Source of the DNA: Chloroflexota bacterium
GTDB taxonomy: Bacteria; Chloroflexota; Limnocylindria; Limnocylindrales; CSP1-4
Assembly (NCBI GenBank): GCA_021802185.1
Contig: JAKAAV010000123.1
Coordinates: 1-7,003, forward strand
Direction: 5' to 3'
DNA length: 7,003 nucleotides
Both the position numbers and the translations under genes were made by a program. Below, in pieces: positions 1 to 7,003 of this stretch; the stretch's first letter is position 1; each line of letters begins with the position of its first letter. Under the pieces are notes generated by a model that worked only from the letters and a program-made list of their open reading frames with translations, ran no database searches and was not told the DNA's origin.

Positions 1-907
1 ATGACCCGCCGCCGGCGCGCCTCGACGGCCGGGTCCGGGATCGGCACTGCCGAGAGCAGCGCGACCGAGTACGGGTGGAACGGAGCCGCGTGCAGCTCCC
101 GCGACCCCGCCAGCTCGACGATCCGGCCGAGGTACATGACCGCGATGCGGTCGCTGATGTGGCGCACGACCGACAGGTCGTGGGCGATGAAGAGGTAGGT
201 GAGCCCGAACTGCGCCTGCAGGCGCTCGAGCAGGTTGATGATCTGGGCCTGGATCGAGACGTCGAGCGCGCTGATCGGCTCGTCCGCGACGATGAGGTCG
301 GGGTTCACCGCGAGGGAGCGCGCCACGCCGATCCGCTGGCGCTGGCCGCCGGAGAACTCGTGCGGGTAGCGCTCGCCGAAATCGGGATCGAGCCCGACGA
401 TCCGGAACAGCTCGCGGACCCGCTCTCGCCGCTCCGTCTTCGTCCCGATGGCGTGAATGTCCAGCGGCTCGCCGACGATCCCCGCCGCGGTCATGCGCGG
501 GTTCAGGCTCGAGTACGGGTCCTGGAAGATCATCTGCATCCGCCGGCGGATGCGGCGCAGCGGCTCGCCCTCCGCCCGCGTGATGTCGGTCCCGTCGAAG
601 ACGATCCGCCCGCCTGTCGGCCGGTACAGCCGCGTGATCGCGCGCCCGGTCGTGCTCTTGCCGCACCCGGACTCGCCGACCAGGCCGAGCGTCTCGCCGC
701 GCCGGATCTGCAGCGAGACGCCGTCGACGGCACGCACGTCCCCGACGTGGCGCTCGAAGATGATCCCCTCGGTGATCGGGAAGTACATCCTGAGGTCCGA
801 AACCTCGAGCAAGGGCTGCCCGTCGCGCGCCGGCGTGGCCGCGAGCGCGTTCGGCGCGAGTGCCTGCTCGGCAGCGGGACGGGGGGCGCCCATCGCCCCC
901 GGCGCGG

Positions 908-911
<4 letters not shown>
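1..911 (-). CDS. oppF: Oligopeptide/dipeptide ABC transporter ATP-binding protein, OppF/DppF type (3' end beyond window)
   Basis: This is the second ATPase subunit of the importer, hydrolysing ATP at the cytoplasmic face together with OppD to drive solute uptake through OppB and OppC. I translated 303 codons from an ATG at 911-909; the frame stays open to the left edge. Visible motifs are Walker [10 protein letters not shown] (about residues 79-87), Q-loop Q130, signature [10 protein letters not shown] (186-195), Walker B LIVADEP (206-212) and H-loop H244. [12 protein letters not shown] near residue 279 begins the oligopeptide-transporter C-terminal region, most of which is off the window. 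The ATG overlaps the oppD stop as ATGA, and GAGGG lies 9 bases upstream, both supporting this start. About 34 residues of Ala/Pro-rich sequence precede the usual beginning of the domain at PLLEVSDL. The family assignment is secure; the substrate (peptide, nickel or other solute) is not determined. Confidence 0.95.
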
Positions 912-2110
<1,199 letters not shown>

Positions 2111-2116
2111 CGCCGG

Positions 2117-3010
2117 CTACCGCTTGAGCCGCGGGTCGAGCGACTCGCGGAGCCCGTCGCCGAGCAGGTTGAACCCGATCGCGCTGATGGTGATGGCCGC
2201 GCCCGGGAAGATGATCAGGTACGGAGCGTTCTGCAGGAAGCGGGCGGAATCGGTCAGCATCTCGCCCCACTCGGCGACGCGCGGGTCACCCGGGCCGAGG
2301 CCGAGGAAGCCCAGGCCGGCGACGTCGATGATCGCGGTGGCCAGCGCCAGGGTCGCCTGCACGATCATCGGAGTCAGCGCGTTCGGCATCATGTGGTGCA
2401 GCAGGATGCGCGGCGTGGACGCGCCCGTCGACCGTGCGGCGAGCACGAAATCCGACTCGCGCAGCGCGAGCAGGCTCCCCCGCAACAGGCGCGCGAAGAT
2501 CGGAGCGTAGGAGACGCCCACCGCGATGATGATCTGGACCTCACCGTGCCCGAGCCAGGCGACGATGGCAATCGCCAGCAGGATGCCCGGCACGGCCAGC
2601 ATGACGTCGGTGAAGCGCATGAGGATCGTGTCCACGATGCCGCCCGCCCCGCCCGCGACGGCGCCGACGACCATCCCGACCGCGAGCCCGCAGACGACGG
2701 CCACGACCCCCACGGTGAGGCTGATGCGCGCGCCGTACAGCACGCGGCTGAACTCGTCGCGCCCGAGCAGGTCGGTGCCCATGAGGTGAGCCAGGCTCGG
2801 ACCCTGCATGCTGTTCGTGAGGACCCCGACCGACGGGTCGTAGGGTGCGATGACGGGTGCGAACACGGCCCCGATCACGAAGATGGCGATCAGGACGAGC
2901 CCGACGATGGCCGGCCCGTTGCGCCGCAGTCGGCTCAGCGCGTCCCGCCACAGGCCCCGGCTCGCACGAGGCGCTGGACGCACGACCAGCGTCGCTTCTC
3001 GGCTGGCCAT
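2117..3010 (-). CDS. oppC: Oligopeptide/dipeptide ABC transporter permease, OppC/DppC type
   Basis: This 297-residue inner-membrane permease forms half of the translocation channel with OppB. The cytoplasmic N-terminus and first membrane segment (about 33-55) match the OppC N-terminal region. It is followed by MGTDLLGRDEFSRVLYGARI (77-96), the characteristic GTDxxGRD element of this family. Further hydrophobic segments lie near 97-120, 136-154, 158-172, 213-238 and 264-284. The cytoplasmic EAA coupling loop, which docks on the ATPases, is at about 187-210 (DFVLAARSTGASTPRILLHH and on), and FLGLG follows at 235-239. Length is normal for the family. The ATG at 3010 is separated from the oppB TGA by a single base and has only AGG about 10 bases upstream, so translation probably continues from oppB. 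The stop is TAG. OppC and DppC cannot be told apart from sequence alone. Confidence 0.96.
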   Translation of the reverse strand: MASREATLVVRPAPRASRGLWRDALSRLRRNGPAIVGLVLIAIFVIGAVFAPVIAPYDPSVGVLTNSMQGPSLAHLMGTDLLGRDEFSRVLYGARISLTVGVVAVVCGLAVGMVVGAVAGGAGGIVDTILMRFTDVMLAVPGILLAIAIVAWLGHGEVQIIIAVGVSYAPIFARLLRGSLLALRESDFVLAARSTGASTPRILLHHMMPNALTPMIVQATLALATAIIDVAGLGFLGLGPGDPRVAEWGEMLTDSARFLQNAPYLIIFPGAAITISAIGFNLLGDGLRESLDPRLKR

Positions 3011-3011
3011 C

Positions 3012-4016
3012 TCAGCTGTACCTGATCCGCGGGTTCAGGAAGGCGTACCCGATGTCCACGAGGAGATTCACCGCCAGGAAGATGATCGCGAAGATCATGA
3101 TCAGGGACTGGACCACGATCAGGTCGTGGTTCTCGATCGCCTGGACCACCCATGATCCGACGCCGTTCCAGACGAACACCGTCTCCGTGATGACGGCGCC
3201 GGCGAGCAGGCTGCCCACCTGCAGCCCGATCACGGTGGTGACCGGCAGCCAGGCGTTGCGCATGATGTGGCGGTCATCCACGCGCTTCTCGGTCAGGCCC
3301 TTGGCGCGCGCCGTCCGCACGTAGTCCTCGTTGCTGACGTCGATGACGGAGGCCCGGGTGATGCGGGTGACGATCGCGAGCGGAATCGAGCCGAGCGCGA
3401 TCGATGGCAGGATCAGGTGGGCCACGGCGTCCTCGACGGCATTGACGTTGCCCGAGAGGATCGCGTCGATGATCGAGAAATTGGTCACCGGGTTCACGTT
3501 CAGCCGTGGATCGATCTGGCCCACCGCGGGTAGCCAGTGCAGCTCCACCCCGAAGATGAACACGAGGGTGTAGCCCAGCACGAAGATCGGGATCGAGATC
3601 CCGAACAGCGACAGCGCCGTGACGGCTCCGTCGATCCAGCCGTTGGGGTGCCGGGCGGCGAGCCGGCCGAGCGGGATCCCGAGTCCGACGGCGAAGATCA
3701 TGGCCCCGATCGTCAGCTCCAGCGTGGCCGGGAAGCGGACCAGGAACGTGCTCGCCACGGTTCGTCCGTCGACGAAGCTCGCCCCGAAGTTGCCGTGCAG
3801 GAGCTGCCAGATGTACTGCAGGTACTGCACGTACAGCGGCTTGTCGAGCCCCAGCGAGGAGCTGATCTGAGCGACGAGCTGCGGCGTGGCGTGCTGGCCG
3901 AGGATCGCCACGGCCGGGTTGCCGGGCAGGAGGCGCAGGAACAGGAACAGGATGACGGACAGCCCGAACAGGACCGGGATTGCGCCCAGCACCCGACGAA
4001 TGATGTATCTCAGCAC
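3012..4016 (-). CDS. oppB: Oligopeptide/dipeptide ABC transporter permease, OppB/DppB type (GTG start)
   Basis: This 334-residue inner-membrane permease is the partner of OppC in the channel. It starts with the typical LRYIIRRVL sequence and a first membrane helix (9-29) followed by LLPGNPA (29-35), the family landmark. It then has a periplasmic region with LGLDKPLYVQY (55-65) and further helices near 99-120, 133-156, 198-218, 256-280 and 299-324. The EAA loop contacting the ATPase is DYVRTARAKGLTEKRV (231-246) and the residues after it. The C-terminal NPRIRYS is typical. The start is GTG at 4016-4014; placing it there gives the conserved N-terminus. The only Shine-Dalgarno candidate, GGAGG at 4036-4032, is 15 bases away and lies in a possible hairpin. 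It is the first gene of the tightly packed B-C-D-F block and follows the binding-protein gene after 142 bases. Confidence 0.96.
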   Translation of the reverse strand: MLRYIIRRVLGAIPVLFGLSVILFLFLRLLPGNPAVAILGQHATPQLVAQISSSLGLDKPLYVQYLQYIWQLLHGNFGASFVDGRTVASTFLVRFPATLELTIGAMIFAVGLGIPLGRLAARHPNGWIDGAVTALSLFGISIPIFVLGYTLVFIFGVELHWLPAVGQIDPRLNVNPVTNFSIIDAILSGNVNAVEDAVAHLILPSIALGSIPLAIVTRITRASVIDVSNEDYVRTARAKGLTEKRVDDRHIMRNAWLPVTTVIGLQVGSLLAGAVITETVFVWNGVGSWVVQAIENHDLIVVQSLIMIFAIIFLAVNLLVDIGYAFLNPRIRYS

Positions 4017-4018
4017 GA

Positions 4019-4035
4019 GAGGTGGGTGAAACCTC
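4019..4035 (-). promoter_or_regulatory. Possible hairpin covering the oppB Shine-Dalgarno sequence
   Basis: In the minus-strand transcript GAGGU (4035-4031) can pair with ACCUC (4023-4019) around a 7-base loop, with one extra G-U pair possible outside. The only Shine-Dalgarno candidate for oppB, GGAGG at 4036-4032, falls inside the stem, and its unpaired distance to the GTG is long (15 bases). The pairing is visible; a role in limiting oppB translation is inference. Confidence 0.35.
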
Positions 4036-4044
4036 CGGGTGAAC

Positions 4045-4076
4045 GGCCCCCCGGGATCTCGGGACCCCGGGGGGCC
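4045..4076 (-). terminator. Perfect 11-bp GC hairpin between the binding-protein gene and oppB (terminator-like or mRNA-stabilising, no U tract)
   Basis: The arms at 4045-4055 and 4066-4076 are exact reverse complements, all G or C, around a 10-base loop. Downstream on the minus strand only TT follows, so it lacks the uridine run of a standard intrinsic terminator. The position, after a solute-binding-protein gene and before its permeases, is where many importer operons carry a hairpin that protects the upstream message or lets only part of transcription through. That role is inferred here; because it is palindromic, the plus-strand transcript would fold equally well. Confidence 0.5.
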
Positions 4077-4146
4077 ATGGCAGCGCTGCTACTGCCCGCG
4101 CTCCCGACCGGCTGGCGGCCGGGCGGAAGGCAGGACGGAGCTCAGC

Positions 4147-4160
4147 AACCCCGAAGGGTC
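4147..4160 (-). other. Small UUCG-tetraloop hairpin overlapping the binding-protein stop codon
   Basis: The minus-strand RNA reads GACCC-UUCG-GGGUU: four Watson-Crick pairs plus one G-U, closed by C-G around UUCG, a known extra-stable tetraloop. It begins at the second base of the TGA stop. No uridine run follows. The pattern is seen directly; any role in message stability or termination is a guess. Confidence 0.4.
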
Positions 4161-5934
4161 ACTTGATCCACACGCTGTTGAGGTACTCCAGCACGCCGCC
4201 CTGGGGCACGAAGCCGTGCACCTTGGAGTCGTACGCGCCCGGCGTCTTTGCCGAGGAGAGAGGGATTTCCGGCATGTCGGCAGCCAGGATGTCCTGGGCC
4301 TGACCCCAGTACTGGTTCGCCTGGTCCGTCGTAGGCGCGGCGAGCGCCTTGAGCATGACGTCGTTCAGGGTGGGATTGGCGTAGTGGAACTGGGCATTCG
4401 GCTGGCCGTTCTGGTACCCGAACCAGGCGACGCTGAGGTAGTCGTCGGCGCCCGCCCAGTCACAGATCCACCCGAACAGGTACGCCGGCAGCTTGCCGTT
4501 GGTGGCATCGGTGATGTAGCTGGTGCCCCAGTCCTCGGTCTTCAGGTTGACCTTGAAGCCGACCGCCTGCAGATCGTTGGCGATGGCCGCCGCCTCGTTC
4601 TTGGGATCGGGCATGTACGGCCGCGTGACATTGGACGGGTAGTACAGGTCGATGCTCAGCTGGCTGGCCGGCACACCCGACTGCTGGAGCAGCTGCTTCG
4701 CCTTGGCGGGATCGTAGCCCGGCAGGGTCTCCGCCTTGTACCCAAGGGTCCCGACCGGAATGAAGCTCGTTGGAACGAGGGCCTGGCCGGCGAAGAAGGT
4801 CTGGACGTACGCCGGCTTGTTGAGCGCGGACGCGATGGCCAGCCGCACGTTCTTGTTCGCGTAGATGGTCGGCTTGCCCGCCACGCTCTGGTTGAGGTCG
4901 AGGTTGAGCATGTTGCAGGTCTGCTGCCCGCGGTCGATGATGGTCAGCCCGCTGCTCTGTGCCGTCTTCACGTCCGTGGGCTGGATGACCACCGCGACGT
5001 CGATGCTGCCCGACTGCAGCGCCTGGAGCCTGGCGGTCGAGTCGCCGATCGGTTTGAACACGATCTCGTCGACGTGCGCGGCGTTGGCCGCGTCCCAGTA
5101 GCCCGGGTTCTTGACCAGCGTGATGTTGTCCTTCGGGACCCAGTCCTTGAACGTGAACGGGCCCGTCCCGACCATGTCCTGTCCCTGGGGCAGCTGGCCC
5201 TGCGCGTACTTGTTGCCCGAGAGCGGCGTGGCGTCGGCGTTGCCCTTCTGCAGCGCGGTCGGACTCTGGATGCCGAACACCATGAGGGTCTGGCTGATCA
5301 GGAAGTTCGACTGGGGCTGCTTGAGGTTGAAGACGACGGTCGTGTCGTTGGGGGTATCGATCGAGGCGATGTTCGACTGGCTGCCGAAGCCGCCGAAGAC
5401 CGCGCCGTAGTAGTAGGCGTTGTCCTGGAGGTCGCCCTTGGGGTAGTTCTGCCAGCGCTCGTAGTTGTACTTGACGGCCGCCGCGTTGAAGGGCGTGCCG
5501 TCCTGGAACTTGATGCCGGTCCGCAACGTGAAGGTGTACGTCTTGCCGCCGGAGCTGACCGTCGGGAGCGACGCCGCCAGCACCGGGACGATGTCACTCA
5601 GGGTGCCCGGAGCCAGGCCGACGAGTCCCTGCACGACCTGGGTCATCACGTACAGCGAGTTCCCGTCGCTGACCAGCGACGGATCGGCGAATGCCATGTC
5701 GCCCGGGAGGCCGACGATGAGCGTGCCGCCGTTGACAGCCTGCCCGGCCGCCTGGCTCGCGATGGCCTGCGACGCCGCGGCCACGCTCGCGGCCGCTGTC
5801 GCCGCCGGCTGGCTTGGCGCAGCTGCCTGGCTGGCGGGGGCCGGCGTCGTTGCCGCTCCGCCGCAGGCGGATGCGACGAGCAGGCCGGTCGCCGCAATCG
5901 TCAGCAGCGACCATCTCCGGTGAGTACCGGCCAT
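4159..5934 (-). CDS. Extracellular solute-binding lipoprotein, family 5 (OppA/DppA type)
   Basis: This 591-residue protein is the extracytoplasmic receptor that should bind the solute, probably a peptide, and deliver it to OppB/OppC. The N-terminus has a basic start (HRR), a hydrophobic stretch (9-20) and the lipobox ASAC with Cys24, predicting lipid attachment. Residues 25-67 form an Ala/Ser/Gln/Pro-rich linker. The binding domain starts near NGGTLIVGLPGD (68-79). Typical family 5 stretches are GKTYTFTLRTGIKFQDGTPF (130-149), VGTGPFTFKDW (255-265), GYDPAKAKQLL (406-416) and, near the C-terminus, GWICDWAGADDYL (488-500). C340 and C491 are the only other cysteines. The ATG at 5934 gives a proper signal peptide and has AGGAGG 9 bases upstream; an upstream in-frame ATG at 6153 would add 73 unlikely residues. 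The length is somewhat above the usual 500-560, mainly from the linker. Ligand identity cannot be read from sequence, so no symbol is assigned. Confidence 0.95.
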   Translation of the reverse strand: MAGTHRRWSLLTIAATGLLVASACGGAATTPAPASQAAAPSQPAATAAASVAAASQAIASQAAGQAVNGGTLIVGLPGDMAFADPSLVSDGNSLYVMTQVVQGLVGLAPGTLSDIVPVLAASLPTVSSGGKTYTFTLRTGIKFQDGTPFNAAAVKYNYERWQNYPKGDLQDNAYYYGAVFGGFGSQSNIASIDTPNDTTVVFNLKQPQSNFLISQTLMVFGIQSPTALQKGNADATPLSGNKYAQGQLPQGQDMVGTGPFTFKDWVPKDNITLVKNPGYWDAANAAHVDEIVFKPIGDSTARLQALQSGSIDVAVVIQPTDVKTAQSSGLTIIDRGQQTCNMLNLDLNQSVAGKPTIYANKNVRLAIASALNKPAYVQTFFAGQALVPTSFIPVGTLGYKAETLPGYDPAKAKQLLQQSGVPASQLSIDLYYPSNVTRPYMPDPKNEAAAIANDLQAVGFKVNLKTEDWGTSYITDATNGKLPAYLFGWICDWAGADDYLSVAWFGYQNGQPNAQFHYANPTLNDVMLKALAAPTTDQANQYWGQAQDILAADMPEIPLSSAKTPGAYDSKVHGFVPQGGVLEYLNSVWIK

Positions 5935-5949
5935 CCTCCTGATCCTCCT
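5935..5949 (-). promoter_or_regulatory. Doubled Shine-Dalgarno sequence of the binding-protein gene
   Basis: AGGAGG occurs twice on the minus strand, at 5949-5944 (9 bases before the ATG) and at 5940-5935 (directly abutting the ATG). Only the distal copy has useful spacing. It is by far the strongest ribosome binding site in the window, consistent with high production of the binding protein relative to the permeases and ATPases. Confidence 0.7.
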
Positions 5950-6157
5950 CTCGATCCCCCATGGGTACCGCCCGGCGCGCGTGCACGTCACGGCCGCGTG
6001 TCGCCGGACCCCATGCGACTCGCGCAAGCCTAACACTCGGCACGACGCGAAAGAGACCGCCGCCAACTCCAGCACGCATGGAAACGGCCGGAACGCACGC
6101 CGGAACCGACGCGCGGAATGACTCGTCCTCGTCCCCTTGCCCGGCCGCCGCACAGCG
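5950..6157 (-). other. Intergenic leader between right oppF and the binding-protein gene
   Basis: No gene is supported in this spacer. It must hold any separate promoter for the binding-protein operon, but I find no clear -35/-10 pair. The best -10 candidate is TAGGCT at 6032-6027, without a TTGACA-like partner at normal spacing. Transcription could instead read through from the right-hand oppF. An out-of-frame ATG at 5962 precedes the true start and would only read across it. Confidence 0.3.
6094..6115 (-). terminator. Possible hairpin downstream of right oppF, weak terminator candidate
   Basis: The minus-strand RNA folds as CGCGCGUCG-GUUC-CGGCGUGCG, a 9-bp stem with two G-U pairs and a 4-base loop, starting 43 bases after the oppF stop. 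The same positions on the plus strand would give two A-C mismatches, so the fold favours the transcribed strand. Only UU follows the stem, so intrinsic termination is doubtful. Confidence 0.3.
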
Positions 6158-7003
6158 TCAGTCGACGGCGGCGGCTCCGGCCTTCACGGCCTCCGCAGCC
6201 ACCTCGCCGGCGAAGTGGCACGCCGCGAGATGACCGGCGCCGCTGTCGGCAAGCTCTGGGTCCTGCGTCACGCACGTCTCGGGGTTGCCGAGCCGCTCGC
6301 GCAGCCAGCAGCGCGTGTGGAAGCGGCAGCCGGACGGCGGGTTGGCCGGGCTGGGGACGTCACCCTTCAGGACCAGCCGGCGCTTCCGGCGGCGCGGGTC
6401 CGGCTCCGGCACGGCGCTGAGCAGCGCGACCGTGTACGGGTGCTTCGGTTCGTTGTAGATCGCTTCCACGTCGGCCAGTTCGACGAGCCGGCCGAGGTAC
6501 ATGACGCCGACGCGGTCGCTGATGTGCTCGACGACGGCGAGGTTGTGCGCGATGAACAGGTACGTGAGGCCGAGCTGCTGTTGCAGGTCGTCGAGCAGGT
6601 TCAGCACCTGGCTCTGGATCGACACGTCGAGCGCCGACACCGGCTCGTCGCACACGACGAACTCCGGGTTGAGTGCCAGGGCACGGGCGATCCCGATGCG
6701 CTGCCGCTGCCCGCCGCTGAACTCGTGCGGGTAGCGGTGGATGTGGCTCTGGTTGAGGCCCACCCGCGCGAGCAGCTCGCGGACGAGCGCCTCGCGCTCG
6801 CGTTTGTTCGTGAGCCCGTGTACGAGCGGCCCCTCGCCGACGATCTCGCCGACCGTCATCCGCGGGTTCAGCGACGAGTACGGGTCCTGGAAGATGATCT
6901 GCATGTTGCGGCGGATGGCCTTCAGGTCGTCGCCGCGGGCCTCGAACAGCCCCTTGCCCCGGAACCGGACCTCGCCCCTCGTCGCCGGAATCAGCCGCAG
7001 GAC
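6158..7003 (-). CDS. oppF: Oligopeptide/dipeptide ABC transporter ATP-binding protein, OppF/DppF type, second paralogue (5' end beyond window)
   Basis: This is the C-terminal 281 residues of a peptide-importer ATPase; the reading frame is open to the right edge, so the start and Walker A motif are missing from view. The first visible residues ([12 protein letters not shown]) correspond to the stretch just after Walker A. Then come the Q-loop in [17 protein letters not shown] (about visible residue 39), signature [10 protein letters not shown] (95-104), Walker B FVVCDEP (115-121) and H-loop in FIAHN (150-154, H153). [16 protein letters not shown] leads into the C-terminal oligopeptide domain, with four cysteines at visible residues 226, 232, 244 and 262. 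A cysteine occupies the position before Asp in Walker B, where the left copy has alanine. The TGA stop is at 6160-6158. As the F subunit is often the last gene of its operon, it may end a second importer cluster to the right. An internal ATG at 6904 is not the start, since conserved family sequence precedes it. Confidence 0.94.
   Translation of the reverse strand, partial: VLRLIPATRGEVRFRGKGLFEARGDDLKAIRRNMQIIFQDPYSSLNPRMTVGEIVGEGPLVHGLTNKREREALVRELLARVGLNQSHIHRYPHEFSGGQRQRIGIARALALNPEFVVCDEPVSALDVSIQSQVLNLLDDLQQQLGLTYLFIAHNLAVVEHISDRVGVMYLGRLVELADVEAIYNEPKHPYTVALLSAVPEPDPRRRKRRLVLKGDVPSPANPPSGCRFHTRCWLRERLGNPETCVTQDPELADSGAGHLAACHFAGEVAAEAVKAGAAAVD

Noticed and set aside
4098..4135. Short GC stem CCGGC/GCCGG in the spacer before oppB
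   Set aside because: A 5-bp stem in such GC-rich sequence is expected by chance and has no further support.
6027..6032. TAGGCT as a promoter -10 element
   Set aside because: No -35-like hexamer at 16-18 bases; such hexamers are common by chance.
4039..6033. 664-codon plus-strand frame opposite the binding-protein gene
   Set aside because: The real gene on the other strand has a signal peptide, lipobox, family 5 domain and strong ribosome site; this frame has none of these.
4159..6153. Start of the binding protein at the upstream ATG (6153)
   Set aside because: It would bury the signal peptide behind 73 Arg-rich residues; the ATG at 5934 has an ideal AGGAGG and gives a normal lipoprotein signal.
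6158..6904. Treating the right oppF as a short gene starting at ATG 6904
   Set aside because: The frame continues unbroken to the window edge with conserved family sequence ([11 protein letters not shown] and on), so that Met is the internal one just before the Q-loop.

Overview
The window is a strongly GC-rich bacterial segment in which every supported gene lies on the minus strand. It holds most of a peptide/nickel-type (Opp/Dpp family) ABC importer operon plus the end of a neighbouring ATPase gene of the same family. The GC-rich codons, the lipoprotein signal with a long Ala/Ser/Gln/Pro linker on the binding protein, and GTG start use would fit a Chloroflexota or actinobacterial-type genome. 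That placement is only an inference, because no taxonomic marker gene is present.

Read in the direction of transcription (right to left), the layout is as follows. (1) 7003-6158: the C-terminal part of an OppF-type ATPase whose start and Walker A motif lie beyond the right edge. (2) 6157-5935: a 223-base gap with a GU-tolerant hairpin and the leader of the next gene. (3) 5934-4159: a 591-residue family 5 solute-binding lipoprotein. (4) 4158-4017: a 142-base gap with a UUCG hairpin at the stop codon, a perfect 11-bp GC hairpin, and a small hairpin over the oppB Shine-Dalgarno sequence. (5) 4016-3012: permease oppB. (6) 3010-2117: permease oppC. (7) 2110-908: ATPase oppD. (8) 911-1 and beyond: a second oppF, cut off by the left edge.

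The binding protein would capture a peptide or similar small solute outside the membrane. OppB and OppC would form the channel, and OppD plus the left OppF would form the ATPase pair that powers import. The four genes from oppB to the left oppF are packed with gaps of 1 and 6 bases and an ATGA overlap, so they should be translationally coupled. The binding-protein gene is set apart by a structured spacer, as is common where this subunit is made in excess. The right-hand OppF is a diverged paralogue, not a recent copy, and probably ends a second importer cluster upstream.

The importer is a well-known system, and I see no phage, CRISPR, toxin, insertion sequence, tRNA or rRNA signal. The points worth a second look are the paralogous oppF genes on either side of the operon, the structured RNA elements between the binding protein and oppB, the unusual tails on OppD and the left OppF, and the cysteine quartets in the ATPases.
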